A DNA stretch of 64,000 bases, from positions 582,501-646,500 of the forward strand of contig NZ_QXDF01000001.1 of NCBI RefSeq assembly GCF_003550175.1, read 5' to 3'. Position numbers and translations under genes: made by a program. This document shows positions 18,795-26,688 of the stretch, piece after piece. Under the pieces are notes generated by a model, which worked only from the letters and a program-made list of their open reading frames with translations, made no database searches and was not told the DNA's origin. This stretch comes from Dichotomicrobium thermohalophilum. GTDB taxonomy: Bacteria > Pseudomonadota > Alphaproteobacteria > Rhizobiales > Rhodomicrobiaceae. Position 1 is the first letter of the stretch, and each line of letters starts with the position of its first letter.

Positions 18795-19256
18795 ATGGCC
18801 AAGGTGGCTGACAGCCGGCATGTGGATGCGCGGCGCGGGTCGGTCTATCCGCATCCGTTCCGCGACCAGCTCGAAGGCAGGCTGAAACGCAGGCTCGGCG
18901 ATATCGTGGGCCTCAGGCAGTTCGGCGTGAACCTGGTGACGCTTGAGCCGGGCGCGTGGTCCTCGCAGCGCCATTGGCACGAGAAAGAGGACGAATTCGT
19001 CTACATCCTCACCGGCGAAGCCACGCTGGTCACGGATGATGGCGAGCAAACGCTTGGCCCCGGCATGTTCGCCGGCTTCCCGGCGGGCGAGGCAAATGCG
19101 CACCGACTGGCGAACAACACGGACACGCCGGTGGTTTATCTGGAGATCGGCACGCGCACGCTGGATGAGCGGGCCTATTATCCCGATGTGCAAATGAAGG
19201 CGCACAAGGTCGATGGCAAATGGGTCTTCACGCGGAATGACGGCACGCCCTATTGA
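18795..19256 (+). CDS. Cupin-domain protein
   Basis: The 153-residue protein is a single-domain cupin. Motif 1 is [20 protein letters not shown], with the metal-binding His-x-His and Glu. Motif 2 is [20 protein letters not shown], with the final His. The fold binds a metal and a small sugar or acid, and the reaction is not predictable. It follows the Fe-S scaffold gene by 20 bases and overlaps yidD by 20 bases. Confidence 0.9.
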   Translation: MAKVADSRHVDARRGSVYPHPFRDQLEGRLKRRLGDIVGLRQFGVNLVTLEPGAWSSQRHWHEKEDEFVYILTGEATLVTDDGEQTLGPGMFAGFPAGEANAHRLANNTDTPVVYLEIGTRTLDERAYYPDVQMKAHKVDGKWVFTRNDGTPY

Positions 19257-19602
19257 GCAGCACGGCCCGCTGGCGCGTCTGGCGCGCGCGGGGCTAAAGC
19301 TGCCGATCCATTTCTACCGGTATGTTATATCGCCCGTGATTGGTCCGCGCTGCCGCCACCTGCCAACCTGCTCGCAATACGCGCTGGAGGCGATCGACAA
19401 GAACGGCGCATGGAAGGGCGGCTGGCTGACCCTGTCGCGGCTGTTGCGTTGCCACCCCTGGGGCACGGATGGCTTCGACCCCGTGCCAGATCTGCGCGGA
19501 GAGCGGCATCGTTTCGCGCCATGGCGCTACGGCCGCTGGACACGGCGGCAGATGGATCTGTCGGTTGAAAAAGTGAAGGATAATCAGAAGTTTAAAGGCT
19601 GA
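19237..19602 (+). CDS. yidD: Membrane protein insertion efficiency factor YidD
   Basis: The 121-residue protein has the YidD signature: [20 protein letters not shown] with two conserved Cys, [10 protein letters not shown], and [16 protein letters not shown]. YidD is a small peripheral inner-membrane protein that helps YidC insert proteins. It usually sits between rnpA and yidC, so its place after a cupin gene is a relocated but known alphaproteobacterial arrangement. I chose ATG 19237, inside the cupin end. The about 25 C-terminal residues beyond the core are charged. Confidence 0.93.
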   Translation: MTARPIEQHGPLARLARAGLKLPIHFYRYVISPVIGPRCRHLPTCSQYALEAIDKNGAWKGGWLTLSRLLRCHPWGTDGFDPVPDLRGERHRFAPWRYGRWTRRQMDLSVEKVKDNQKFKG

Positions 19603-19734
19603 GCTTCCTCAAAAAAGTCGCACATGTCCCAATAAGCTCGCTGACAGTCGCGCAAATCCGCGTTAGTCTCGCAAAGTCCGAGGGAGGGTGTTACCCCGTC
19701 CGGCGCCTGGCGCCGTGGGGAAAGGAGTGAGACG

Positions 19735-20085
19735 ATGCGCTATCAACTCCTCTCGGCTCTTGCCGTGGCCGGAGCCTTGCTGACGGCAGCCTTTGCCACG
19801 CCGGCCTCGGCTGTTCCATCGACCAGGATACTCGGCCAGCCTGCTGGCCTCTTGGATCGGGTGTCGAGCGAGACGGTCAATAAGGTCTACTATCGCCGTT
19901 ATCACCGGCGCAGATTCAGGCGGCATTGGCGGCGCAAGTTCCGCCGCCATTTCCGGCGCTATCACCGCCATGCCCGGCCATATTACCGGAGGCGGCACCG
20001 TTACTGGAAACGGCGCCATTACCGCCGGTATCACCGGCCTCGTTATCGTCGGCACCATTACTGGCGGTACAACCATCGCTACTGA
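19735..20085 (+). CDS. Secreted polybasic Arg/His/Tyr-rich protein, function unknown
   Basis: The 116-residue protein has a clear signal peptide (MRYQLL start, hydrophobic core, cleavage after ASA at 26). From residue 51 to the end, 66 residues consist almost only of Arg (about 29), His, Tyr and Trp in YRRYHRR-like units, with no Asp or Glu. A strong ribosome site (AAAGGAG) precedes the ATG, and a strong terminator follows. I do not recognise a named family. Such proteins occur in Hyphomicrobiales, where metal, nucleic acid or LPS binding would be plausible. Confidence 0.75.
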   Translation: MRYQLLSALAVAGALLTAAFATPASAVPSTRILGQPAGLLDRVSSETVNKVYYRRYHRRRFRRHWRRKFRRHFRRYHRHARPYYRRRHRYWKRRHYRRYHRPRYRRHHYWRYNHRY

Positions 20086-20147
20086 TCGCTGAAACAGGGC
20101 GTGGTCCGTTCGGGCCGCGTCCCACTTGGCAATCCGAAGCCGGGCAG

Positions 20148-20171
20148 GCCCGCCTCAGCGCGGGCTTTTTT
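20148..20171 (+). terminator. Rho-independent terminator after the polybasic protein gene
   Basis: GCCCGC (20148-20153) pairs with GCGGGC (20160-20165) with a six-base loop, followed by TTTTTT. It lies 62 bases past the stop codon and separates that gene from thrS. Confidence 0.85.
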
Positions 20172-20273
20172 CGTTGCCTGGGCCGGTCTCCGGTTGACAC
20201 GGGGCGGCATACTCGCCACCACATCTGTGTAACGTCTTACCCGCTTTGTTGGCGGGAGTGAGAGGAGCACGAC

Positions 20274-22247
20274 ATGATCCACCTGACCTTCCCCGACGGC
20301 GCTGAACGCGAATACGAATCCGGTATCACCGGCGCTGACATCGCCGCGCAAATCTCGAAATCGTTGAGCAAGAAGGCCGTCGCGATGAAGCTCGACGGCG
20401 AGCTGCGCGACCTTGCGGATCCGATCGAGAGCGACGCGAAAATCGAATTCATCACCCGGGACGACCCCGACGCGCTGCCGCTCATCCGGCACGATTGCGC
20501 GCATGTCATGGCCGAGGCCGTACAGGAGTTGTGGCCCGAGACGCAGGTCACGATCGGTCCGGTCGTAGAGAACGGCTTCTATTACGACTTCGCGCGGGAC
20601 GAGCCGTTCCACCCCGACGACCTCCCCAAGATCGAAGCGAAGATGCGCGAGATCATCGAGCGCGACAAGCCGTTCACGAAGGAGGTCTGGGACCGCGAGG
20701 AGGCCAGGCGCTTCTTCCGCGAACAGGGCGAGCACTACAAGGTCGAGCTTGTCGACGCGATCCCCGAGGATCAGGACATCCGCATCTACCGCCAGGGTGA
20801 ATGGCTCGACCTGTGCCGCGGGCCGCACATGACCTCGACGGGCAAGGTCGGCAAGGCCTTCAAGCTGATGCGCGTCGCGGGCGCTTACTGGCGCGGCGAC
20901 CCGAACAACCCGATGCTCCAGCGCATCTACGGCACCGCCTGGGCGAACCAGAAGCAGCTCGACGCCTATCTCCTGATGCTGGAGGAGGCCGAGCGCCGCG
21001 ACCATCGCCGTCTGGGCCGCGAGATGGACCTGTTCCATTTCCAGGACGAGGCACCCGGCGCGGTCTTCTGGCACGCCAAGGGCTGGCGGCTGTTCCAGTC
21101 GCTGATCGGCTACATGCGCCGCAAGCAGGAAGAGTGGGGCTATCTGGAGGTCAACTCGCCCGACATGCTCGACCGCAGCCTCTGGGAGACCTCCGGCCAC
21201 TGGGAAAAGTTCGGCGAGAACATGTACGCCGTCGAGATGCCCGACGAGCGCGTCTATTGCTGCAAGCCGATGAACTGCCCCGGCCATGTGCAGATCTTCA
21301 AGAACGGGCTGAAGTCCTACCGCGACCTGCCCATGAAGATCGCCGAGTTCGGCAAGGTCCACCGCTATGAACCGTCCGGCGCGCTGCACGGCATCATGCG
21401 CGTGCGCCACTTCACGCAGGACGATGCGCACATTTTCTGCACCGAGGAGCAGATCACCCAGGAATGCGTGACGCTCAATGAGCAGATGCTGGCGATCTAC
21501 CGCGACTTCGGCTTCGAGGACGTCGAGATCAAGTTCTCCGACCGGCCGGAAAAGCGCGTCGGCTCCGACGAGGTGTGGGACAAGGCCGAGGCCGCGCTGC
21601 GCTATGCGGTCGAGACGGCGGGCATGGACTATGAGTTGAACCCCGGCGAGGGCGCGTTCTACGGGCCGAAGCTGGAATACACCTTGCGCGATGCCATCGG
21701 CCGCGAGTGGCAGTGCGGCACGGTGCAGGTGGACCTGAACCTGCCGGGCCGGCTCGGCGCCTTTTACATCGGCGAGGACGGCGCGAAGCACACGCCGGTG
21801 ATGATCCACCGCGCGATGTTCGGCAGCCTGGAGCGCTTCACCGGCATCCTGATCGAGCATCACGCCGGGCACCTGCCGCTGTGGCTGTCGCCGGTGCAGG
21901 TGATGGTCTGCACGATTGTCTCAGACGCGGACAAATACGCCGAGAAGGTCGCGCGGGAGCTGGCGAAGGCCGGGCTTCAGGCCGAGGTCGATTTGCGCAA
22001 CGAGAAGATCAACTACAAGGTCCGCGAGCACTCCCACGCCAAGGTGCCGCTGCTGTTCGTTGTCGGCAAGCGCGAGGCGGAGGAGAAGACCGTGTCGATC
22101 CGCCGGCTGGGCAGCAAGGGGCAGGAGGTCCTGCCGCTGAAGGACGCGGTGAAGATGGTGAAGGCCGAGGCCGTGCCGCCGGACATGAAGAAGGCGGAGA
22201 GCGCGAACGGCAAGGCGAAGAAGAACGGCGCGCGGCAGGCTGCTTAG
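20274..22247 (+). CDS. thrS: Threonine-tRNA ligase
   Basis: The 657-residue synthetase has all usual parts: a TGS domain (1-60), the SAD editing domain (about 65-225, [10 protein letters not shown]), the class II core with [20 protein letters not shown], and [13 protein letters not shown], and the anticodon-binding domain. The zinc ligands Cys, His and His are present. An extra Lys/Ala/Asn-rich tail of about 20 residues follows the anticodon domain. AGGAG is eight bases before ATG. A small inverted repeat, CCCGC/GCGGG, overlaps the 5' leader at about 20240-20257. Confidence 0.98.
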   Translation: MIHLTFPDGAEREYESGITGADIAAQISKSLSKKAVAMKLDGELRDLADPIESDAKIEFITRDDPDALPLIRHDCAHVMAEAVQELWPETQVTIGPVVENGFYYDFARDEPFHPDDLPKIEAKMREIIERDKPFTKEVWDREEARRFFREQGEHYKVELVDAIPEDQDIRIYRQGEWLDLCRGPHMTSTGKVGKAFKLMRVAGAYWRGDPNNPMLQRIYGTAWANQKQLDAYLLMLEEAERRDHRRLGREMDLFHFQDEAPGAVFWHAKGWRLFQSLIGYMRRKQEEWGYLEVNSPDMLDRSLWETSGHWEKFGENMYAVEMPDERVYCCKPMNCPGHVQIFKNGLKSYRDLPMKIAEFGKVHRYEPSGALHGIMRVRHFTQDDAHIFCTEEQITQECVTLNEQMLAIYRDFGFEDVEIKFSDRPEKRVGSDEVWDKAEAALRYAVETAGMDYELNPGEGAFYGPKLEYTLRDAIGREWQCGTVQVDLNLPGRLGAFYIGEDGAKHTPVMIHRAMFGSLERFTGILIEHHAGHLPLWLSPVQVMVCTIVSDADKYAEKVARELAKAGLQAEVDLRNEKINYKVREHSHAKVPLLFVVGKREAEEKTVSIRRLGSKGQEVLPLKDAVKMVKAEAVPPDMKKAESANGKAKKNGARQAA

Positions 22248-22275
22248 CGATCGCCGCCAACAAGAAGAGTTCCGA

Positions 22276-23241
22276 ATGACCGAAAAGCCTGTCCTGTGGA
22301 TCACGCGCAAGCTCTCGGCCAATACCGAGGCCCGCGCCGCGCGCGACTATGACGTGATCCTCAACCCGGAGGACCGCGTGTTCTCCCGCGACGAGATCTT
22401 GGAGATGAGTTCGCGCGTCGATGCGATCCTGCCGTGCCATTCGGAGATCTTCGACGCAGAGACGGTCGCGCGGCTCGACCCGCGCGTGAAGATCATCGCC
22501 AACCATTCGGTGGGCGTGGACCACTGCGACCTCGACGCACTGAAAGGCCGGGGTATCGTCGTGACCAACACGCCGGACGTGCTGTCCAAGGCGACCGCCG
22601 AGATCGCCCTGCTGCTCATGCTTGCCGCCGCGCGCCGGGCGGGTGAGGGCGACCGGCTGGTGCGCGCGGGGCAGTGGGATAGCTGGAGCCCGTCCTTCAT
22701 GCTCGGCACGCAGATGACCGACAAGCGCCTCGGCATTGTCGGCATGGGCCGCGTCGGGCAGGCCTTCGCCAAGTTGGTCGAAGGCTTCGACATGGAAATC
22801 CACTATTATAACCGCCGTCGCCTGCCGCCCGAGCAGGAGCGCGGCGCGATCTACCACGAGACGGTCGACGACCTGCTGCCGCACTGCGATTTCGTGTCGC
22901 TGCACTGCCCGGCGACGCCGGAGACCGAGAACCTGATGAATGCCGAGCGCCTTGCTTTGCTGCCCGACGGCGCGATCCTCGTGAACACCGCGCGGGGCAA
23001 GCTGGTGGATGAGGACGCGCTCATCGCCGCGCTGAAGTCCGGTAAGCTGGCGGCGGCGGGGCTGGATGTGTTCAAGACCGAGCCGGGCGGCAACCCGGCT
23101 TTTGCCGAACTCGACAACATCTTCATGCTCCCGCATATCGGCAGCGCCACGCGCGAGACCCGCGACGCGATGGGCTTTCGGGCTCTTGATAATCTGGACG
23201 CTTTTTTCGCCGGAGAGGAGCCGCGCGACCGCGTGGCGTGA
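22276..23241 (+). CDS. D-2-hydroxyacid dehydrogenase (glyoxylate/hydroxypyruvate reductase-like)
   Basis: The 321-residue protein has the NAD(P)-binding GMGRVGQAFAK motif and the catalytic triad of the family: Arg in LVNTARGKLVD, Glu in FKTEPGGNP and His in LPHIGSATRETR. It belongs to the GyaR/glycerate dehydrogenase class that interconverts glyoxylate or hydroxypyruvate with glycolate or glycerate. Substrate specificity is inferred from overall similarity only. It starts 28 bases after thrS. Confidence 0.9.
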   Translation: MTEKPVLWITRKLSANTEARAARDYDVILNPEDRVFSRDEILEMSSRVDAILPCHSEIFDAETVARLDPRVKIIANHSVGVDHCDLDALKGRGIVVTNTPDVLSKATAEIALLLMLAAARRAGEGDRLVRAGQWDSWSPSFMLGTQMTDKRLGIVGMGRVGQAFAKLVEGFDMEIHYYNRRRLPPEQERGAIYHETVDDLLPHCDFVSLHCPATPETENLMNAERLALLPDGAILVNTARGKLVDEDALIAALKSGKLAAAGLDVFKTEPGGNPAFAELDNIFMLPHIGSATRETRDAMGFRALDNLDAFFAGEEPRDRVA

Positions 23242-23390
23242 CACTGGCGCGCTGTGGAGCCGGTCCCGACTGCGTTTGACGCGCGGCGTCTTGTGCCTGA
23301 TAACTAGGGGAGGTGTGGAAAACACCGCCACCTTGGCGTGTTCCGGTTTTCGGGCCGCCGAACCTTGTACTCGAACGTCAGGAGCCTCTT

Positions 23391-23771
23391 TTGACTTCAG
23401 ATGATAGCGGCAACCTTCCGACTGATGCCGAACTGGACCAAATGCTGACCGATCCGGGCATTCGCTCCAAGCTCGGGCAGATCCTCGAAGCGAACGACAT
23501 CGACACCCCGCTCGATGACATGACGCAGGAGACGCAGCGCGACGTTCTGCGTCAGGTTATCCATCAGCAACAGCAGCAGGCGCAGGCGTCCGAAGTGCCT
23601 GAGCATCTGGTGGACGCGCTGCTCGGCGATGAGAAGATGCGCCCGGCCCTGGAACAGGCCCTGCAGGCCGCCGGCATCGACAAGTCGCTTGACGAGATGG
23701 AGGAAGATGAGCGGCGGCATTACGCGCGCCAGTTCATTGAGGCCCTCCAGCAGTCGCAGCAGAACCAGTAG
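23391..23771 (+). CDS. Small acidic protein with an internal tandem duplication, function unknown
   Basis: The 126-residue protein is Gln/Glu/Asp-rich and almost fully helical by composition. I set the start at TTG 23391 because AGGAG at 23380-23384 lies six bases before it, and upstream codons in the frame give a Pro/Trp-rich, unlikely N-terminus. Residues 15-57 and 74-116 align without gaps at a 59-residue offset. They share L-x-Q-x-L-x-A, the I-D-x-x-L-D-x-M core and a final RQ-x-I. The copies are linked by a Gln-rich stretch. No family is recognised. Confidence 0.7.
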   Translation: MTSDDSGNLPTDAELDQMLTDPGIRSKLGQILEANDIDTPLDDMTQETQRDVLRQVIHQQQQQAQASEVPEHLVDALLGDEKMRPALEQALQAAGIDKSLDEMEEDERRHYARQFIEALQQSQQNQ

Positions 23772-24052
23772 CGACCGCCAGCGGGACCGTAAGACGACAT
23801 GACGCGCATTTCAGCGCGGCAGGTCGTTGTGTGACGTTCCCGCGGCGGCGACCCGTCCCCAAGCGCGATCCCCCCTTGCGGGGGCTATCTTTCCCCCACC
23901 AACACACAATCTTGAGCCGACGTGAACAGCCGTCATTTTGTTGGCTGCAAGGGGGACGTCTATTCTCGCCTGTATGGTTGCTCTCGGAGGACGCGCGGAC
24001 GGAACCCGCCTGCGCATCCTCGTTGAGCGATATGCAGTGCTTCGGAGACACC

Positions 24053-25411
24053 ATGTCGCGCGACGACCAAGGCGGTCATCCGGTCCAGCTCGAGTCGCAG
24101 AAGGCGCTGGACGCCTGGAACGCAACGGTGCGCGGGTTCCTCGCGCATTCGGCCCGCACACCGGAGTATCTCCAGACGGTCATGCAGGAAGCGCCCGGCT
24201 TCGCCCTGGCCAGGATAGCCATGAGCTTTTTCCTCCTTCTGCTTGGGCGCGCGGAACTGACAGAAGAGGCGCGACGCAATGCCGCCGAAATCGAAAGCCT
24301 CGCGAGACAGGGCGCGCTGGATGCACGCGAGCGCCGTTATGCGGTGGCGCTTGAGGAATGGCTGCGCGGACGGCCGAGCGCGGCCGCAGCCGAGCTTGAG
24401 GGCGTGCATCGGCGCTGGCCCGGCGATGCGCTCGCGCTGAAACTGTCTCACGGCATTCGCTTTATGCTCGGCCAGCGTTCAGCGATGCGCGGTGCACTGG
24501 AGGATGCCCTGGGGGTCTACGGCCCGGATCATCCTCTCGCCGGATTTATGCATGGCTGTTACGCCTTTGCGCTCGAGGAGACAGGCGCTTATCGCTCTGC
24601 CGAAGGGGAAGGGCGGCGCGCGCTGGACCTCGCGCCGGATGATGCCTGGGCCCTGCATGCGGTCACGCACGTTTATGATATGACCGGCCAGTCATCTCAC
24701 GGGGCCGACTTTGTTCTGGAAAACAGAAGCGCGTGGGGTCACTGCAATAATTTTCGCTATCATGTGTGGTGGCATTTGGCGCTATTCCATCTCGATATGG
24801 GCGATTATGACGCCGTCCTGACCCTCTACGATCACCGCATTCGCGCCGACGGCACAGACGATTACCGTGATATTGCAAATGCCACCTCATTGCTGGCCCG
24901 CCTGGAACTGGAAGGCGTCGACGTGCGCGCACGCTGGAAAGAACTCGCCGATCTGGCCGAACGGCGGATCAATGACGCCAGCGTGGTCTTTGCGGATCTG
25001 CACTACATGCTTGCGCTGACGGGTGACAAACGCACCGGCTCGGCGCAGCGGTTGATCCAGCGGCTTGATTCTTCGGCCGCAGCGCCATCAGGCGAAATGG
25101 ACGCCGTGGCTGCCCGTGCGGGCGTCCCCGTGGCTGAGGGGTTACAGGCATTCAAAAATACCGATTACCAAGGCGCCTATCAGCTATTGGCCAAGGCTCG
25201 GCCGCATCTCGAGTCTATCGGTGGCAGTCATGCGCAACGGGATGTGTTCGCGCGAATAACCATCGACGCCGCCATCCGCGCCGGCGCGGTCCGCGAGGCT
25301 CGCGGCTTGATCGAACAGCGGGAGCGGGAGCGCGGCGCGACGGATCGGTTCTCGCGATCCCGTGCTGCCTGGATTGACGAAGCGCGACGGCATCCGGAGA
25401 CAGCAGTCTGA
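24053..25411 (+). CDS. TTC38-like tetratricopeptide repeat protein
   Basis: The 452-residue protein matches the TTC38 family: ALDAWNATVRGFLAHSARTP near the start, LARIAMSFFLLLLGR, HPLAGFMHGCYAFALEETG, and NNFRYHVWWHLALFHLDMG in the middle, with helical repeat pairs throughout. The family is shared between bacteria and animals, and no biochemical role is settled. Alternative upstream starts exist. ATG 24053 has CGGAGA five bases before it and the best N-terminal match. A G/C-rich hairpin (CCCCC/GGGGG, 23871-23884) lies in the 281-base gap upstream. Confidence 0.88.
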   Translation: MSRDDQGGHPVQLESQKALDAWNATVRGFLAHSARTPEYLQTVMQEAPGFALARIAMSFFLLLLGRAELTEEARRNAAEIESLARQGALDARERRYAVALEEWLRGRPSAAAAELEGVHRRWPGDALALKLSHGIRFMLGQRSAMRGALEDALGVYGPDHPLAGFMHGCYAFALEETGAYRSAEGEGRRALDLAPDDAWALHAVTHVYDMTGQSSHGADFVLENRSAWGHCNNFRYHVWWHLALFHLDMGDYDAVLTLYDHRIRADGTDDYRDIANATSLLARLELEGVDVRARWKELADLAERRINDASVVFADLHYMLALTGDKRTGSAQRLIQRLDSSAAAPSGEMDAVAARAGVPVAEGLQAFKNTDYQGAYQLLAKARPHLESIGGSHAQRDVFARITIDAAIRAGAVREARGLIEQRERERGATDRFSRSRAAWIDEARRHPETAV

Positions 25412-25458
25412 AACGGCCGGGATCGGCGCGTCCAGCCTGAGGAGAAGGGGGCACGAAG

Positions 25459-26688
25459 ATGAATTTCGAGAGCGCGCCAACCGGACGTCGACCGCGCGAC
25501 CCGCGCCTGGACTTCTTCCGCGGATTGGGGATGTTCATCATCTTCATCGCCCATATCCCCCTGAATGTCTGGACGCTCTGGATACCGGCGCGCTTCGGCT
25601 TTTCCGACGCGACCGAGATCTTCGTGTTCTGCTCCGGCATGGCCTCGGCCATTGCCTTTGGTCGGGTGTTCGATGAGCGCGGCTGGTGGATGGGCACGGC
25701 GCGTGTCAGCCACCGCGTCTGGCAGGTCTATTGGGGGCACATCGCGCTGTTCCTCATCATCGCCGCGATGGTCGTGGGGCTCGACGCTACGGGCTGGTAC
25801 GGGGAAGAAAACCACTTCCGCGACCGGCTCAATCTCGTCTGGTTCTTCGATAACACCGCGACCAACCTCGTTGGCCTGCTGACATTGACCTACGTGCCGA
25901 ACTATTTCGACATCCTGCCGATGTATCTCGTCATTCTGGCGCTGATGCCGCTTGTTGTGATGCTTGGTTGGCAAAGCCGCTATCTGGCGGCTGCGTTTAT
26001 CGCTGCATTGTGGCTCGGCGCGAACCTTGGGTGGCTCTGGCTGCCGGCAGAGCCTTGGAGCGATCGCGAGTGGTTCTTCAACCCGTTCGGCTGGCAGCTT
26101 GTGTTCTTCACGGGCTTTGCCTTCATGCGCGGCTGGATCCCCGCGCCGCCCGTCAGCCGGGCGCTTATCGTCGCCGCCCTTGCCGTCGTCGTTCTGACGG
26201 TCCCGGTGGCGTGGTACCGCATCTATACCGAGGTGCCGCTGTTCATGGGGTGGCGCGAGGCGCTAGGGCCGCTGATTGCCAAGACCGACTTCGGCATCCT
26301 GCGCTATGTGCACTTTCTTGCGCTGGCCTATCTGGCCTGGGCGGCCGCGGGTGAGCATGGACGGCGGTTGCTCGGCGGCGGTGTTTGGGGCCGGTTCGTC
26401 CGTGTCGTGCAGAAGGTCGGGCAGCAGTCGCTGGCGGTGTTTCTGACGAGCATGGTCCTGGCCCAGATGAGCGGCGCTGTGCTCGACTTTATCGGGCGGG
26501 AGCCGGTGACCTTTGCGCTGGTCAACATTACCGGCTTCGGCGTGCTGATTGTGACCGCTTACGTGACAGCGTGGTACAAGTCACAGCCTTGGCGTGGCCC
26601 GAAGCCGGCAAGTTTTGCGACCGAAACGGCGCCGCTCGCGGGCGGTTCGGCCAGATCGGCCGAGTTGGCCGGCGCGCGCCGCGACTAG
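25459..26688 (+). CDS. opgC: OpgC-domain membrane protein
   Basis: The 409-residue protein has about ten membrane helices and the OpgC family start: RDPRLDFFRGLGMFIIFIAH, FGFSDATEIFVFCSGMASAIAFG and WQVYWGHIALF. OpgC-type acyltransferase-like proteins add succinyl groups to osmoregulated periplasmic glucans. No opgG or opgH is in the window, so the glucan backbone genes must lie elsewhere. Its TAG is within the palindrome CTAG, which also supplies the stop of the convergent acidic protein gene. Confidence 0.9.
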   Translation: MNFESAPTGRRPRDPRLDFFRGLGMFIIFIAHIPLNVWTLWIPARFGFSDATEIFVFCSGMASAIAFGRVFDERGWWMGTARVSHRVWQVYWGHIALFLIIAAMVVGLDATGWYGEENHFRDRLNLVWFFDNTATNLVGLLTLTYVPNYFDILPMYLVILALMPLVVMLGWQSRYLAAAFIAALWLGANLGWLWLPAEPWSDREWFFNPFGWQLVFFTGFAFMRGWIPAPPVSRALIVAALAVVVLTVPVAWYRIYTEVPLFMGWREALGPLIAKTDFGILRYVHFLALAYLAWAAAGEHGRRLLGGGVWGRFVRVVQKVGQQSLAVFLTSMVLAQMSGAVLDFIGREPVTFALVNITGFGVLIVTAYVTAWYKSQPWRGPKPASFATETAPLAGGSARSAELAGARRD

